Source of the DNA: Gluconobacter cadivus
GTDB lineage: Bacteria; Pseudomonadota; Alphaproteobacteria; Acetobacterales; Acetobacteraceae
Direction of reading: 5' to 3'
Assembly: GCF_015244745.1 (NCBI RefSeq)
Contig: NZ_JABCQI010000002.1
Coordinates: 62,001-126,000, forward strand
DNA length: 64,000 nucleotides
The position numbers and the translations under genes were made by a program. The notes under the pieces were generated by a model, which was not told the DNA's origin, did not search any database, and saw nothing but the letters and a program-made list of their open reading frames with translations. Of this stretch, positions 52,169 through 60,522 are shown in pieces (the first letter of the stretch is position 1; the number at the start of each line of letters is the position of its first letter).

Positions 52169-52708
52169 ATGGTTTCCAGAACAGACCGTCACGTGACGCA
52201 GAACAACACTGCGGACAACACCAAGAATGTTTCCATCGAAACGCTGAACGCCCGCCTGTCGGACCTGATCGATCTGGCGCTGATCACCAAGCAGGCTCAC
52301 TGGAACCTCAAGGGACCGCAGTTCATCGGGGTCCACGAAATGCTTGATGGCTTCCGCACCAGCATCGACGGTTATTCGGATACCGTTGCCGAACGCGCCG
52401 TACAGCTTGGTGGAACAGCACTCGGGACCGTGCAGGACGTTTCCAAAAATAGTGCCTGCACCCCCTATCCGAACAACATCTATCGCGTTGCGGACCACCT
52501 CGCAGCGCTGATCGATCGCTATGCGACCGTGGCGAACAACGTGCGTGAGTCCATCAAGACGACGGACGAAGCAGGCGATGACGACACGGCCGATATCTTC
52601 ACGGAAGTGTCCCGCGGCCTCGACAAGCATCTGTGGTTCCTTGAAGCCCATGTTCAGGAGCCGACAGGCCAGATGCGTGATGGCGACCACAAGGGCAGCC
52701 GCGGCTGA
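52169..52708 (+). CDS. dps: Dps-family DNA-binding/ferritin-like protein
   Basis: This 179-residue protein forms a four-helix bundle that assembles into iron-storing dodecamers and protects DNA from oxidation. The inter-subunit ferroxidase ligands are all present with exact E. coli spacing: His44 (KQAHWNLKG), His56 and Asp71, Glu75. The N-terminal tail of about 20 residues has a few basic residues. ATG 52169 has AGGAG 7 bases upstream. It is divergent from the pst-pho operon and carries a leader hairpin. OxyR or stationary-phase control is usual but no site is clear. Confidence 0.95.
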   Translation: MVSRTDRHVTQNNTADNTKNVSIETLNARLSDLIDLALITKQAHWNLKGPQFIGVHEMLDGFRTSIDGYSDTVAERAVQLGGTALGTVQDVSKNSACTPYPNNIYRVADHLAALIDRYATVANNVRESIKTTDEAGDDDTADIFTEVSRGLDKHLWFLEAHVQEPTGQMRDGDHKGSRG

Positions 52709-52733
52709 TCCGAACGGTTTGGCGGAAAAATGA

Positions 52734-52766
52734 AGAACGCCCTGCAGGCTTCCTGCAGGGCGTTCT
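52734..52766. terminator. Perfect 15-bp hairpin between dps and the 120-aa gene
   Basis: AGAACGCCCTGCAGG and CCTGCAGGGCGTTCT pair perfectly around CTT, 25 bases after the dps stop and 5 bases past the stop of the convergent gene. It lacks a long T run; it probably acts as a bidirectional terminator or 3' stabiliser. Confidence 0.7.
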
Positions 52767-52771
52767 GACGT

Positions 52772-53134
52772 TCAGAGGCAGCGTCCGAGATGCTCCCGAG
52801 CAAAGACGAGTTTTTCGTCTTCATGACACGATTGCGCATCTGAACATGCCGGGGCAATCAGAGTCGCAAGATATTCAAAATCGTGGTTCTGCAACGGCTC
52901 CGGAATGGCGTCCGGTTCTTGCTGCACAATCCAGCCCTTCGTTAACTCCCGCAGATTTCCCCATTCCCGTACGCCCTCCGGACATGGTACAGGCACCATG
53001 CCTGCTTTTGTCGCCACGGCCAGGTCGTGAATATCCGGCTCCGTCAGCAGAGCAGGTTTAGACAAGGCGTCTTTTTTGCAAACCCAGCTCCGCAGAGCAG
53101 TTTTCAAAACTGAAACGACTTCATTGTCCATCAT
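52772..53134 (-). CDS. Small cytoplasmic protein of unknown function (120 aa)
   Basis: No signal peptide or membrane helix is seen. Cysteines occur at WVCKKD, PVPCPEGVREW, PACSDAQSC and GRCL; the central EWGNLRELTKGWIVQQEPD and acidic stretches suggest a small globular domain. ATG 53134 or 53131 starts inside the last 14 bases of the upstream glycosyltransferase gene on the same strand, so the two are likely co-transcribed. It ends before a strong hairpin. The family is not recognised. Confidence 0.6.
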   Translation of the reverse strand: MMDNEVVSVLKTALRSWVCKKDALSKPALLTEPDIHDLAVATKAGMVPVPCPEGVREWGNLRELTKGWIVQQEPDAIPEPLQNHDFEYLATLIAPACSDAQSCHEDEKLVFAREHLGRCL

Positions 53135-54368
53135 CCCCGGCTCCTTTCCTGTTTGTGATCCTGCTCACAAGGTCGTCATACCGACTCAGATAGTCATCCA
53201 GACAGAGCTCCGCTTCGGCATAACGCCGCGCCTCCTGCCCCAGTCGGCGTGCGGTTCGACGCTCCTCCAGAAGCTGGAGCGTGGCCTCGGCAATTGCCGA
53301 TGAGTCCAGAAACGGCACCAGCCGGCCCGTAACATCATGCGTGATGAATTCCCTGACCGGTGCCGTGTCGCTTCCGATGATCGGGCATCCTGTCGCCATG
53401 GCTTCGCGCAAAGACCAGGACGCGACGAACGGATAAGTCAGATACAGATGGGCCTCCGACCGCCGCAGCAAAGCCCGGAAATCATCGTACTCGACCTTGC
53501 CGACAAAATGGACGCGATCGAGATCCAGCTTGCCTTCCAGTTCGCGCAGCATAAACTCGCGCCAGCTTCCGCCGCCGGGAGGAAGCGTGCCGTAGCTGAC
53601 CTTGTCGCCGCCCACGAGAATGATCTGCGCGTCTTTGCGTTCGGCCAGAATGCGGGGCAGCGCACGCATGACCACATGAAAACCACGATAAGGCTCAAGA
53701 TCACGGGCGACATAGGTGACGAGCGCGTCTTTCGGCGTGATCCGCACCCCGTTGATGACAAGATTGCGCCGTCTGGCCTGCGGCTCGGGAGAGCAGAGGT
53801 CCAGATTGACGCCTTCCCGCAGCAGCGAGATCTTTTCCTGCGCCCATGCCGGATAAGTGCCGAGCTGAAACTGCGTCGGGCTCTGGCCGTATCCGTTTTT
53901 CAGACAAAGAGCCTGCAGATTAATTGAATTCTTGACCCTTACCGCGGCCGCCAGTTCCGGCGAAGGCGGGAATTCGGGATCGAAACCCACGTCATTCTGA
54001 TCCGCGTGGTAGAAAAACTCGAAATATCCGAGGATCGGGCAGTCAGGAAAAACGTCGCCCAGATTGAGCAGTTCGCCCCAGCCGTGATGTCCGACGATGA
54101 TATCCGGCTCATAGCCCAGCCCCTTGAGCGTACGCGCCGCGGTTGCGACGGCTTCGGCACGGAGCAGGCCATATTCGAACTCCCTCAGATGAGGGTGCGT
54201 CTCCATCGAAGGCAGACGCGGCACGCGGTAGATGGCGCGTCTGACGCCGGGAATATGGTTGTTGTTCGCCTCCGAAATGAAGACGATCTCATGATCCTGC
54301 GCGAGAAGATGCCGGACAAAATGCAGGAACTGTCCCGGGAAATTCTGATGGACGAAGAGATAGCGCAC
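53121..54368 (-). CDS. Glycosyltransferase family 4 (VHQNFPGQF type)
   Basis: This 415-residue GT-B enzyme begins MRYLFVHQNFPGQFLHFV from GTG 54368, with GGAG 5 bases upstream, the typical N-terminus of a proteobacterial GT4 group. N-terminal domain: GYEPDIIVGHHGWGELL, YFEFFYHADQND. C-terminal domain: YVARDLEPYRGFHVVMRALP, QIILVGGDKVSYGTLPPGGG and SWSLREAMATGCPIIGSDTA (nucleotide-sugar site). It probably modifies a surface glycan or protein in the cytoplasm. An ATG at 54416 would add 16 residues. It lies downstream of the unknown 333-residue gene. Confidence 0.9.
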   Translation of the reverse strand: MRYLFVHQNFPGQFLHFVRHLLAQDHEIVFISEANNNHIPGVRRAIYRVPRLPSMETHPHLREFEYGLLRAEAVATAARTLKGLGYEPDIIVGHHGWGELLNLGDVFPDCPILGYFEFFYHADQNDVGFDPEFPPSPELAAAVRVKNSINLQALCLKNGYGQSPTQFQLGTYPAWAQEKISLLREGVNLDLCSPEPQARRRNLVINGVRITPKDALVTYVARDLEPYRGFHVVMRALPRILAERKDAQIILVGGDKVSYGTLPPGGGSWREFMLRELEGKLDLDRVHFVGKVEYDDFRALLRRSEAHLYLTYPFVASWSLREAMATGCPIIGSDTAPVREFITHDVTGRLVPFLDSSAIAEATLQLLEERRTARRLGQEARRYAEAELCLDDYLSRYDDLVSRITNRKGAGDDGQ

Positions 54369-54501
54369 GACGTCTCCGGAGCGACTGAAAGCCTCCGTGA
54401 AGTCCTGTTCGCGCACGGAGAAGACAGCAGATGGCGGCAGTTTTCAAAAAATCCGGGAAAGAAAATCTTCTTCCCCGGTCACTGTGTCAGACCTGAACGG
54501 A

Positions 54502-55503
54502 TCAGGAGGCTTTGACGGATTTGCGCTTTCTGGGCGTGGCAGGTTTGGCCGGAGCATCAGCCGCTTTTGCAACGCGGGGCTTGGGCGCAGCCTTGGTGGG
54601 GGCCGTCGGTGCTGGTGCCTCTTCTCCTGCGGGCACGATCTCCAGCAGAAAGGCTTCCAGAGGGGCGAGGCTTTCAGCTTCCAGCGCTTCGGTTCCATCC
54701 ACGGGGCCAAGACGCGTCCCGTCGATGAAAGATGCGGTAAGACGGATCTTGGACGTCTTTGCGGACTCGCCCTTCAGACGGACGCGCAGTCCAAGGATCG
54801 GCAGAGCCATGCCGCGCGATCCACAATACTGACCACCTTCAGCCCAGGGAGACAGCCAACCTTTGCCCAGAACGGCCTGATATTCGATGTCCGACGCAGG
54901 AACGCCCGTCTCGGGAGCAATGCTGAAGCCCTCGATCCAACCCTGACTGCCCGGAACGCCCATCCAGTGTCCGATACCGCTCGTTACGTCACCACGACGC
55001 TGGATATGCGCGGAAATGTCTTTCGAAGCGGCGGCTTCGACAGGAGCGGCCACAGGCTCGGCCACGGCTTCCGATGCCTTCGGCACTGGGGACACAGGTG
55101 CAGAAGACACAGGCGCAGCTTCCGAGACAGCCGACTGCGCCGGGGATGCGGTGACGGGGCCAGCCAGTTGTGCAACCTGCAGGCGTGGGGCGGCATGTGT
55201 GCTGCCCGGTTCCTGATAGGTCGTTACAAGAACGGCGGCCGGGCCGCGCATAACCCGGACGAGCGCCGCGCCGTTCGAACCGCCGATCCAGCCATCCTCT
55301 TCAAAGGTGCTGACGGTCACGATCCCCGGGGGTGTTCCCGGCGCACGGGAAATTCTGACGCCGGGCAGTCCGGCGGGGCCGGCAGGAGCCTGACCGGCTG
55401 CATGGAAAATGCAGAAAATCCCTGCATCCAGCACCATCATATGCGCACCGGCCTTAAGGTCGATGACCCGGTTCTGTCGTGATGCTTCGGCGGCGTTAGA
55501 CAT
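54502..55503 (-). CDS. Unknown 333-residue protein with Pro/Ala-rich linker and basic tail
   Basis: The N-terminal part (1-110) is a compact domain (RVIDLKAGAHMMVLDAGIFC, FEEDGWIGGSNGAALVRVMR), followed by an Ala/Pro/Val-rich linker (about 115-165), a second folded part (HIQRRGDVTSGIGHWMG, YCGSRGMALPILGLRVRLKG) and a Lys/Ala/Pro tail (about 290-333) resembling H1-like tails. No signal peptide or membrane helix is seen. ATG 55503 has GGGAG upstream, and there is its own promoter with palindromic operator. It lies between two glycosyltransferase genes. I do not recognise it. Confidence 0.7.
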   Translation of the reverse strand: MSNAAEASRQNRVIDLKAGAHMMVLDAGIFCIFHAAGQAPAGPAGLPGVRISRAPGTPPGIVTVSTFEEDGWIGGSNGAALVRVMRGPAAVLVTTYQEPGSTHAAPRLQVAQLAGPVTASPAQSAVSEAAPVSSAPVSPVPKASEAVAEPVAAPVEAAASKDISAHIQRRGDVTSGIGHWMGVPGSQGWIEGFSIAPETGVPASDIEYQAVLGKGWLSPWAEGGQYCGSRGMALPILGLRVRLKGESAKTSKIRLTASFIDGTRLGPVDGTEALEAESLAPLEAFLLEIVPAGEEAPAPTAPTKAAPKPRVAKAADAPAKPATPRKRKSVKAS

Positions 55504-55537
55504 TCCCTACTCCCAATTGCGTCCGTTCTTGCGGGCA

Positions 55538-55584
55538 ATAATACTGGCATGTTCCATGAACTGTCACGAATGGTCGTCACAGTT
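55538..55584 (-). promoter_or_regulatory. Promoter and overlapping palindrome of the 333-aa gene
   Basis: On the minus strand GTGACA (55562-55567), an 18-base spacer and TATTAT (55538-55543) form a good promoter. A near-perfect palindrome AACTGTCACG-AATGGT-CGTCACAGTT (55559-55584; one mismatch) overlaps the -35, an arrangement typical of a repressor site. No regulator gene is adjacent. Confidence 0.6.
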
Positions 55585-55686
55585 ATGAGCGGTATCCCGA
55601 CGATGTGTTACAACAGTCTTCGACAAATACCGGTTCCTGTTCAAACAGCATAATGGACTGTTTCGTTAGAAAAGGTAAACCACCCC

Positions 55687-58650
55687 TCACCGCGCATCTC
55701 CCCAGCGTCTGAGCAGCAGCATGGCAAGCTGAAATGGCGGCATTCCAAGCGGTACGGCCAACCCGGTCCCGCTGCGATTGACCCGTTCTCCCTGCGCGCC
55801 CAGATCGAAGCAGACAGCCTCCAGACCGCTGCGCCAGATCTGTCCCAGGGCGTAGCACCAGGTCTCGGGCGCAATGGAAGGAATCAGCCCGACATCCGGC
55901 TGCTGCTGGCGGATGAGAGCCTGCACCTCGTCTTCGCGATATTCCCCCGTCACCCGCACCCCGAGCGCCATCAGAGCATCGTCGTCACGTGTGTGCCCGA
56001 CCAGTGAGAGTTCAATTGGCAGGCGGTGTGTCTGGATTTCCGTCGCCAGTGCGAGCAGTGCGTCATACCCCTTCCACTGGCTGATCCCGCCCACCACACA
56101 CACACGGAGCGGCTGTGCACTGACAGAGTGACGGCCTGTCCGAATGAACTTACGGAGCGCGCTGTCATCTTCCAGCGCGACAGCCTCGATCGCCAGGCCG
56201 GGAAAATGCCTCCGAATCCGTCGCACGGTGTCCTCACACGGTGCCATGAGCCGACGGGCGCGGGACAATTCCCGCCCTGAACGGGCTACAAGATCGGGGA
56301 CCGAAATGTCTTCCCCAAGATAACCGCCCCAACGTGTCACACACTGTTCACATCCGGCGATGTCAGGTTCACCGCAATAACGACCGTCTCCATCACAAAG
56401 CGAAATACGCGGGCAGAACCAGACGTGATCGTGAATGAACACGTCATACGGGACACCTAGCCGTTCATGCAGCATTCTGATGCAGGGCGCATGACCGATC
56501 AGATGATGCCACTCGACGGCTTCAACATGCACGTCCCGGAGCACGTCCAGCAAAAGCGGCAATTCGTCGGGAAGGCGAAATTTAAGGTTGGGGAAGCGCT
56601 TGCTGTCCAGAGCATCTTCCAGTCGGCAGCCCTGTTCATGGGGACGCAATGCCAGCGCAAATCCACCCTCGGATCCGAACGCTTTCGAGCGCTCACGCAC
56701 CACGCGCCCCACGCCGCCTCCGGCGTCATGCTGCACCATCAACATCGTAGCCCTGCCCTGAGCCACACGGATCAGACGGGCAATATCCAGCCTGCGTCGC
56801 GTGTCGTGCAGCGGATCGGCCTCAATGAAGCGCTGCACCAGCCGGTCATAACCGGGATGCAAAGCATTGAGAATCTTCAGGTTGCGAGCGCCAAGAGACT
56901 TCCGTGCCGTTCCGAACGACGCCGACCCGACATGCGCGACAAACAGTTCAGGCGCAGCGACATGCCGAAAACCGCTCGCAGACGCGCGAAGGCAGAAATC
57001 GTTTTCCTCGCCATAGCCCTGCGCGAACAGATCTTCCCGGAACAGGCCGACCTCGGCCAGACACTCCGCAGAAATCGCCATACAGAATCCGTGAGCCGTC
57101 GGCAGCTCCAGCCCGTCGCGGGATGCCGCATCATCGTACCTGAACGTCGCCTGACACAGCCGGTCCAGAGCCCGCATCTCCACAAGCGACGGGACAGGAT
57201 TGGGACGGTCCACAGCGGGATAAGACAGGATCGTCGCATCATTGGAGAAGGGAGTGACTGTCCCGACATCCGTAAAGGCCAGCCTCGCCCGCAATCGCTC
57301 GACCCAGCCTGCGGGAACGAGCGTATCGCTGTTGAGAAGGAGAATATCCCGCCCCTCAGCCGCCCTCATGCCGTCATTGGCGGACATCGGAAAGCCGCAG
57401 TTCCGGGAGTGACGGATCAGAGTAATCCGACCCTGCTCAGCCAGTTGGTCGAGCTCTCGCGCCAGAAGGGGTTCTGGAGTGGCGTCATCTACGACAATTA
57501 CCGGGACATCGACCGAGCATGTCGCCAGCACGGTGCGCAGACAATCCATCGTTCGGCGCAGATCTGCATAAACCGGGATCACGATCGCGCAACCGGGGCT
57601 GGCACAGGGCCGATGCGGGCGTATCTTCCACGCTCTGACCTTTGTGGGACGTAACCGGACGGGAAGAGTGTCAGTAAGCCCTGAAACCAGTTGCCCCACG
57701 CGCGGATCGACGGGGGCACCCGTCAGAAGACGTCCGTTCTCGTCACGCAGTTCCAGAAGACCCGTGCCCTCTTCGGGGAGGCGGCTGGCCGGAACATGAA
57801 AGGCCCTCGTGCGCGCAAGAGGAATATCGCTGTCCACGTCCTCCGAAAACGCCTCAGCCCCCACAGTGGAGCCATCCCAAAGCAGGATACGAGGACTATA
57901 TTCAGGTTCAGCGGGCGTCCAGATCCAGCCTCTCAGTCCGTCAGTGGCAGCTTCAACAAAGGATTCACACCGCGTCAGGGCGGCAATATCCAGTGGACTG
58001 CCCAGAACATGCCGACGTCCCACCCTGATTTCCAAAGAACGGGCTGAGCGCCAGCCTTGCGGCAGGTCATATGTGCCGCTGCCCGCGCCCTGAAGATGCT
58101 CCTGCCCATCCAGAAATAACCTGAACGTTCGGGCAGTCTCGACAAAGACGGTGCCTGTATTGGACGCCGTCATCCAACCCGGACGCCCTGCCGCAGACGC
58201 GATCTGTCCTGCCAGCGGATATGTCTGCAGTGTAGCGTGAAAGCGCGAGAGGGCCGCCTGCGTCCTGCGTGCGGCGTCCTCCATCCGCTGAAGTCGTACG
58301 AGACAGATGACTTCCAGAAATGCCGCTTCCCGCAGATCGAAATCCTGTCGCAATTCCTCCATTCGCATGAGGCAATCAAAGACGCGCCCCGCAGACAGGC
58401 AAGCCAGACCGACAGACCATTTCAGATTGGGATTATGCCGGGACATTCTCTCGGCGCGCTCAAGCCAGAACAGGCCGAGGGATGTATTGCCGGCCTGAAG
58501 TGCCGCCTGTCCCCGGGCGAAAGCATCCTGTGCCCGGCGGCTCATGGCTTCCCGCCACCGGCGCCGGTCTTCTGCACTGACAATCCGGCCAAAACCCGCG
58601 AAGGATGCGTCCGGTTTGCGTCCGCTGGACGCGGGAGGATCAGAAGACAC
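55687..58650 (-). CDS. Large multidomain glycosyltransferase (GT2 plus GT4-like domains)
   Basis: This 987-residue protein has three parts: an N-terminal region of about 340 residues with helical-repeat character (FARGQAALQAGNTSLGLFWL), a GT2 domain (about 352-600: CAIVIPVYADLRRTMDCL, VIVVDDATPE, ILLLNSDTLVPAGW with the DxD-like NSD, FREDLFAQGYGEENDFCLRA) and a C-terminal GT-B-like domain (about 660-980: VCVVGGISQWKGYDALLALA, PDVGLIPSIAPETWCYALGQ). It probably makes a repeating or compound glycan. It precedes the 333-residue gene and follows the Sel1 gene by 5 bases. The substrate is unknown. Confidence 0.88.
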   Translation of the reverse strand: MSSDPPASSGRKPDASFAGFGRIVSAEDRRRWREAMSRRAQDAFARGQAALQAGNTSLGLFWLERAERMSRHNPNLKWSVGLACLSAGRVFDCLMRMEELRQDFDLREAAFLEVICLVRLQRMEDAARRTQAALSRFHATLQTYPLAGQIASAAGRPGWMTASNTGTVFVETARTFRLFLDGQEHLQGAGSGTYDLPQGWRSARSLEIRVGRRHVLGSPLDIAALTRCESFVEAATDGLRGWIWTPAEPEYSPRILLWDGSTVGAEAFSEDVDSDIPLARTRAFHVPASRLPEEGTGLLELRDENGRLLTGAPVDPRVGQLVSGLTDTLPVRLRPTKVRAWKIRPHRPCASPGCAIVIPVYADLRRTMDCLRTVLATCSVDVPVIVVDDATPEPLLARELDQLAEQGRITLIRHSRNCGFPMSANDGMRAAEGRDILLLNSDTLVPAGWVERLRARLAFTDVGTVTPFSNDATILSYPAVDRPNPVPSLVEMRALDRLCQATFRYDDAASRDGLELPTAHGFCMAISAECLAEVGLFREDLFAQGYGEENDFCLRASASGFRHVAAPELFVAHVGSASFGTARKSLGARNLKILNALHPGYDRLVQRFIEADPLHDTRRRLDIARLIRVAQGRATMLMVQHDAGGGVGRVVRERSKAFGSEGGFALALRPHEQGCRLEDALDSKRFPNLKFRLPDELPLLLDVLRDVHVEAVEWHHLIGHAPCIRMLHERLGVPYDVFIHDHVWFCPRISLCDGDGRYCGEPDIAGCEQCVTRWGGYLGEDISVPDLVARSGRELSRARRLMAPCEDTVRRIRRHFPGLAIEAVALEDDSALRKFIRTGRHSVSAQPLRVCVVGGISQWKGYDALLALATEIQTHRLPIELSLVGHTRDDDALMALGVRVTGEYREDEVQALIRQQQPDVGLIPSIAPETWCYALGQIWRSGLEAVCFDLGAQGERVNRSGTGLAVPLGMPPFQLAMLLLRRWGDAR

Positions 58651-58655
58651 GCAGA

Positions 58656-60428
58656 TCAGTCATCGTCGTCAGGCTGCGCTTCGTCCAGAAGGGCCAGTTC
58701 CGCTTCGGCATCCTTGATGTTCTGCGCTTTCGCCCGTTCCAGCCAGATGCGTCCCTCCACCGGGTCCGTCACGCCTGCCAGCCCGCGGCAGAGATAACGA
58801 CCCAGCATCATCTGAGCCAGACCGTTGCCGCGCTGGGCGGCCTTACGAAACCATATCTGTGCCTGAGGCCGGTTCTCGGGAACATCATGACCGCCGCCGT
58901 AAAGCGCAGCCAGCGAGAACATGGCATCCACATTGCCGCTTTCCGCCGCCCTGCGATACAGTGTCAGGGCTTTTTCATGGTCCCGGCGCCCATTGATGTT
59001 TCCATCAACCAGTAGCCCGGCAACCATAACCTGAGCTTCAGCCATGCCGGCATCCGCCGCTTTTTCCATCCAGTACAAGGCCTGTGTCGGATCCGGCTGA
59101 ACGTCACGACCTTCCAGCAGCATCCTGCCATACCAATACTGGGCATTGACCACACCATCCGCGGCCTTCTGCATCCAGCGCGCAGCCTCACGGCCATTCT
59201 GCTCGCCAGTAACACCTTCGGCGTAGCAGACGCCGAGATTGTAAGCTCCGATCAGATCACCTTTTTCCGCTGCTTTCTCAAACCGGGTGTGCAGAGCCTG
59301 CTTCTCGTCAGGGGTCGCGGATGCGCCTGCAAGGATCAGGTTTCCAAAATCGGCATCGGCATGCGCATCGCCTGACTCGGATGCAATTTTGAACCAGTGC
59401 GCTGCGACATCCGGGTCCTGATGCACCCCGTTCCCCGTCAGATACAGCAGCCCCAGAGCCCGTGCCGCGCCCGCATGTTTCTGTTCGGCTGCCAGGCGAT
59501 ACCACTTGGCCGCTTCAACAAGATTGGGCGGCAGGTCGCCCCCGTTGGCACACAAATCGCCAAGGAGGGCCGCAGATTGCGTATCACCATTCGTCGCAGC
59601 GCGCTTCAGCCAGGTTTCCGCACGCCCGTAATGTCGGCGGATCCCGGTCCCTTCCAGAAGCATCAAACCGTAGCGGGCCTGCGCGGTGACGATATTGCGC
59701 TCGGCCGCTTCATGGAAATATGTGGCGGCCTTGCCAAGATCACGCGGCACGCCCGAACCCGACTCATACATCCGGCCAAGAATGTCGAACGCTGTTCCAA
59801 GACCGCCTTTCGTCGCTTCCGTCAGATGTTGGGCAGCAGACGCAAGCGCCTCACCTGTCCGCGCATCATCGAGAATGGAAAGCGCTACTCCCAGATGACC
59901 CTGCGAACATCCGGCGGCGGCAGAACGGTCATACCAGGAACGGGCCTGTGAAAGATCGCGCAGATCGTCTGGCCCGTTCGTCAGGATATAGCCCAGCAGC
60001 GCCTGTGCGTCGGGCGATCCGGCCTCCGCAGCGATCCGGGCCCAGTGAAGGCCAAGATGAAAATCCGGGCGTCTGGGGCCTGCTGAGGGAACGTGAGAGA
60101 GATCAAGCCCTGCCTGGGCAGGCCGGATTTCAAATCCTTCCGGCAGCCCGACCGTATAGAGCGTTGCCAGAACGAAGGCTGCTTCGATATGCCCCGCCTG
60201 TGCCGCCTGATAGATCCAGCGTGCCCCTTCTTCCAAGCTGGGAGGCACCCCAATCCCATCCAGATAGGCCCGCCCGACACGAAATGATGCCTCCGCGTCG
60301 CCTGCCGCGGCCAGACGGCTGAGAAGAGCAAATCCCTGAACAGCCTTGCCGGTTTCCGTCAGACGGATGGCATGATCCAGCTTCCCTTTCGAAGAAAACA
60401 GGGCAGCAAGGCGAGATTTGAACGACAT
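58656..60428 (-). CDS. Sel1-repeat protein
   Basis: This 590-residue protein is made almost wholly of Sel1-like repeats of about 36 residues (for example AEASFRVGRAYLDGIGVPPS, AARALGLLYLTGNGVHQDPD, NAQYWYGRMLLEGRDVQPDP), at least a dozen, forming an alpha-solenoid scaffold. No signal peptide is visible, so it is probably cytoplasmic. It lies 5 bases before the large glycosyltransferase gene and after a double hairpin that separates it from the HlyD-like gene. Sel1 proteins often hold together envelope or secretion complexes; the partner here is unknown. Confidence 0.92.
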   Translation of the reverse strand: MSFKSRLAALFSSKGKLDHAIRLTETGKAVQGFALLSRLAAAGDAEASFRVGRAYLDGIGVPPSLEEGARWIYQAAQAGHIEAAFVLATLYTVGLPEGFEIRPAQAGLDLSHVPSAGPRRPDFHLGLHWARIAAEAGSPDAQALLGYILTNGPDDLRDLSQARSWYDRSAAAGCSQGHLGVALSILDDARTGEALASAAQHLTEATKGGLGTAFDILGRMYESGSGVPRDLGKAATYFHEAAERNIVTAQARYGLMLLEGTGIRRHYGRAETWLKRAATNGDTQSAALLGDLCANGGDLPPNLVEAAKWYRLAAEQKHAGAARALGLLYLTGNGVHQDPDVAAHWFKIASESGDAHADADFGNLILAGASATPDEKQALHTRFEKAAEKGDLIGAYNLGVCYAEGVTGEQNGREAARWMQKAADGVVNAQYWYGRMLLEGRDVQPDPTQALYWMEKAADAGMAEAQVMVAGLLVDGNINGRRDHEKALTLYRRAAESGNVDAMFSLAALYGGGHDVPENRPQAQIWFRKAAQRGNGLAQMMLGRYLCRGLAGVTDPVEGRIWLERAKAQNIKDAEAELALLDEAQPDDDD

Positions 60429-60460
60429 GGGCAGCGCGGATCCTGAATGACTGTCGTGCT

Positions 60461-60512
60461 GGAACGCCTGGACTTTAGCAGGCGTTCCCCTTGAGCGTTT
60501 TTAGGAACGCTC
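60461..60512 (-). repeat. Two tandem hairpins between the HlyD-like and Sel1 genes
   Basis: GGAACGCCTG...CAGGCGTTCC (60461-60488, 10 bp, 8-base loop) and GAGCGTT...AACGCTC (60493-60512, 7 bp, 6-base loop) lie back to back and share the GAACGC core. Neither has a T tract on the minus strand, so they may tune expression within the operon rather than end it. Confidence 0.65.
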
Positions 60513-60522
60513 CATGTCTTTG

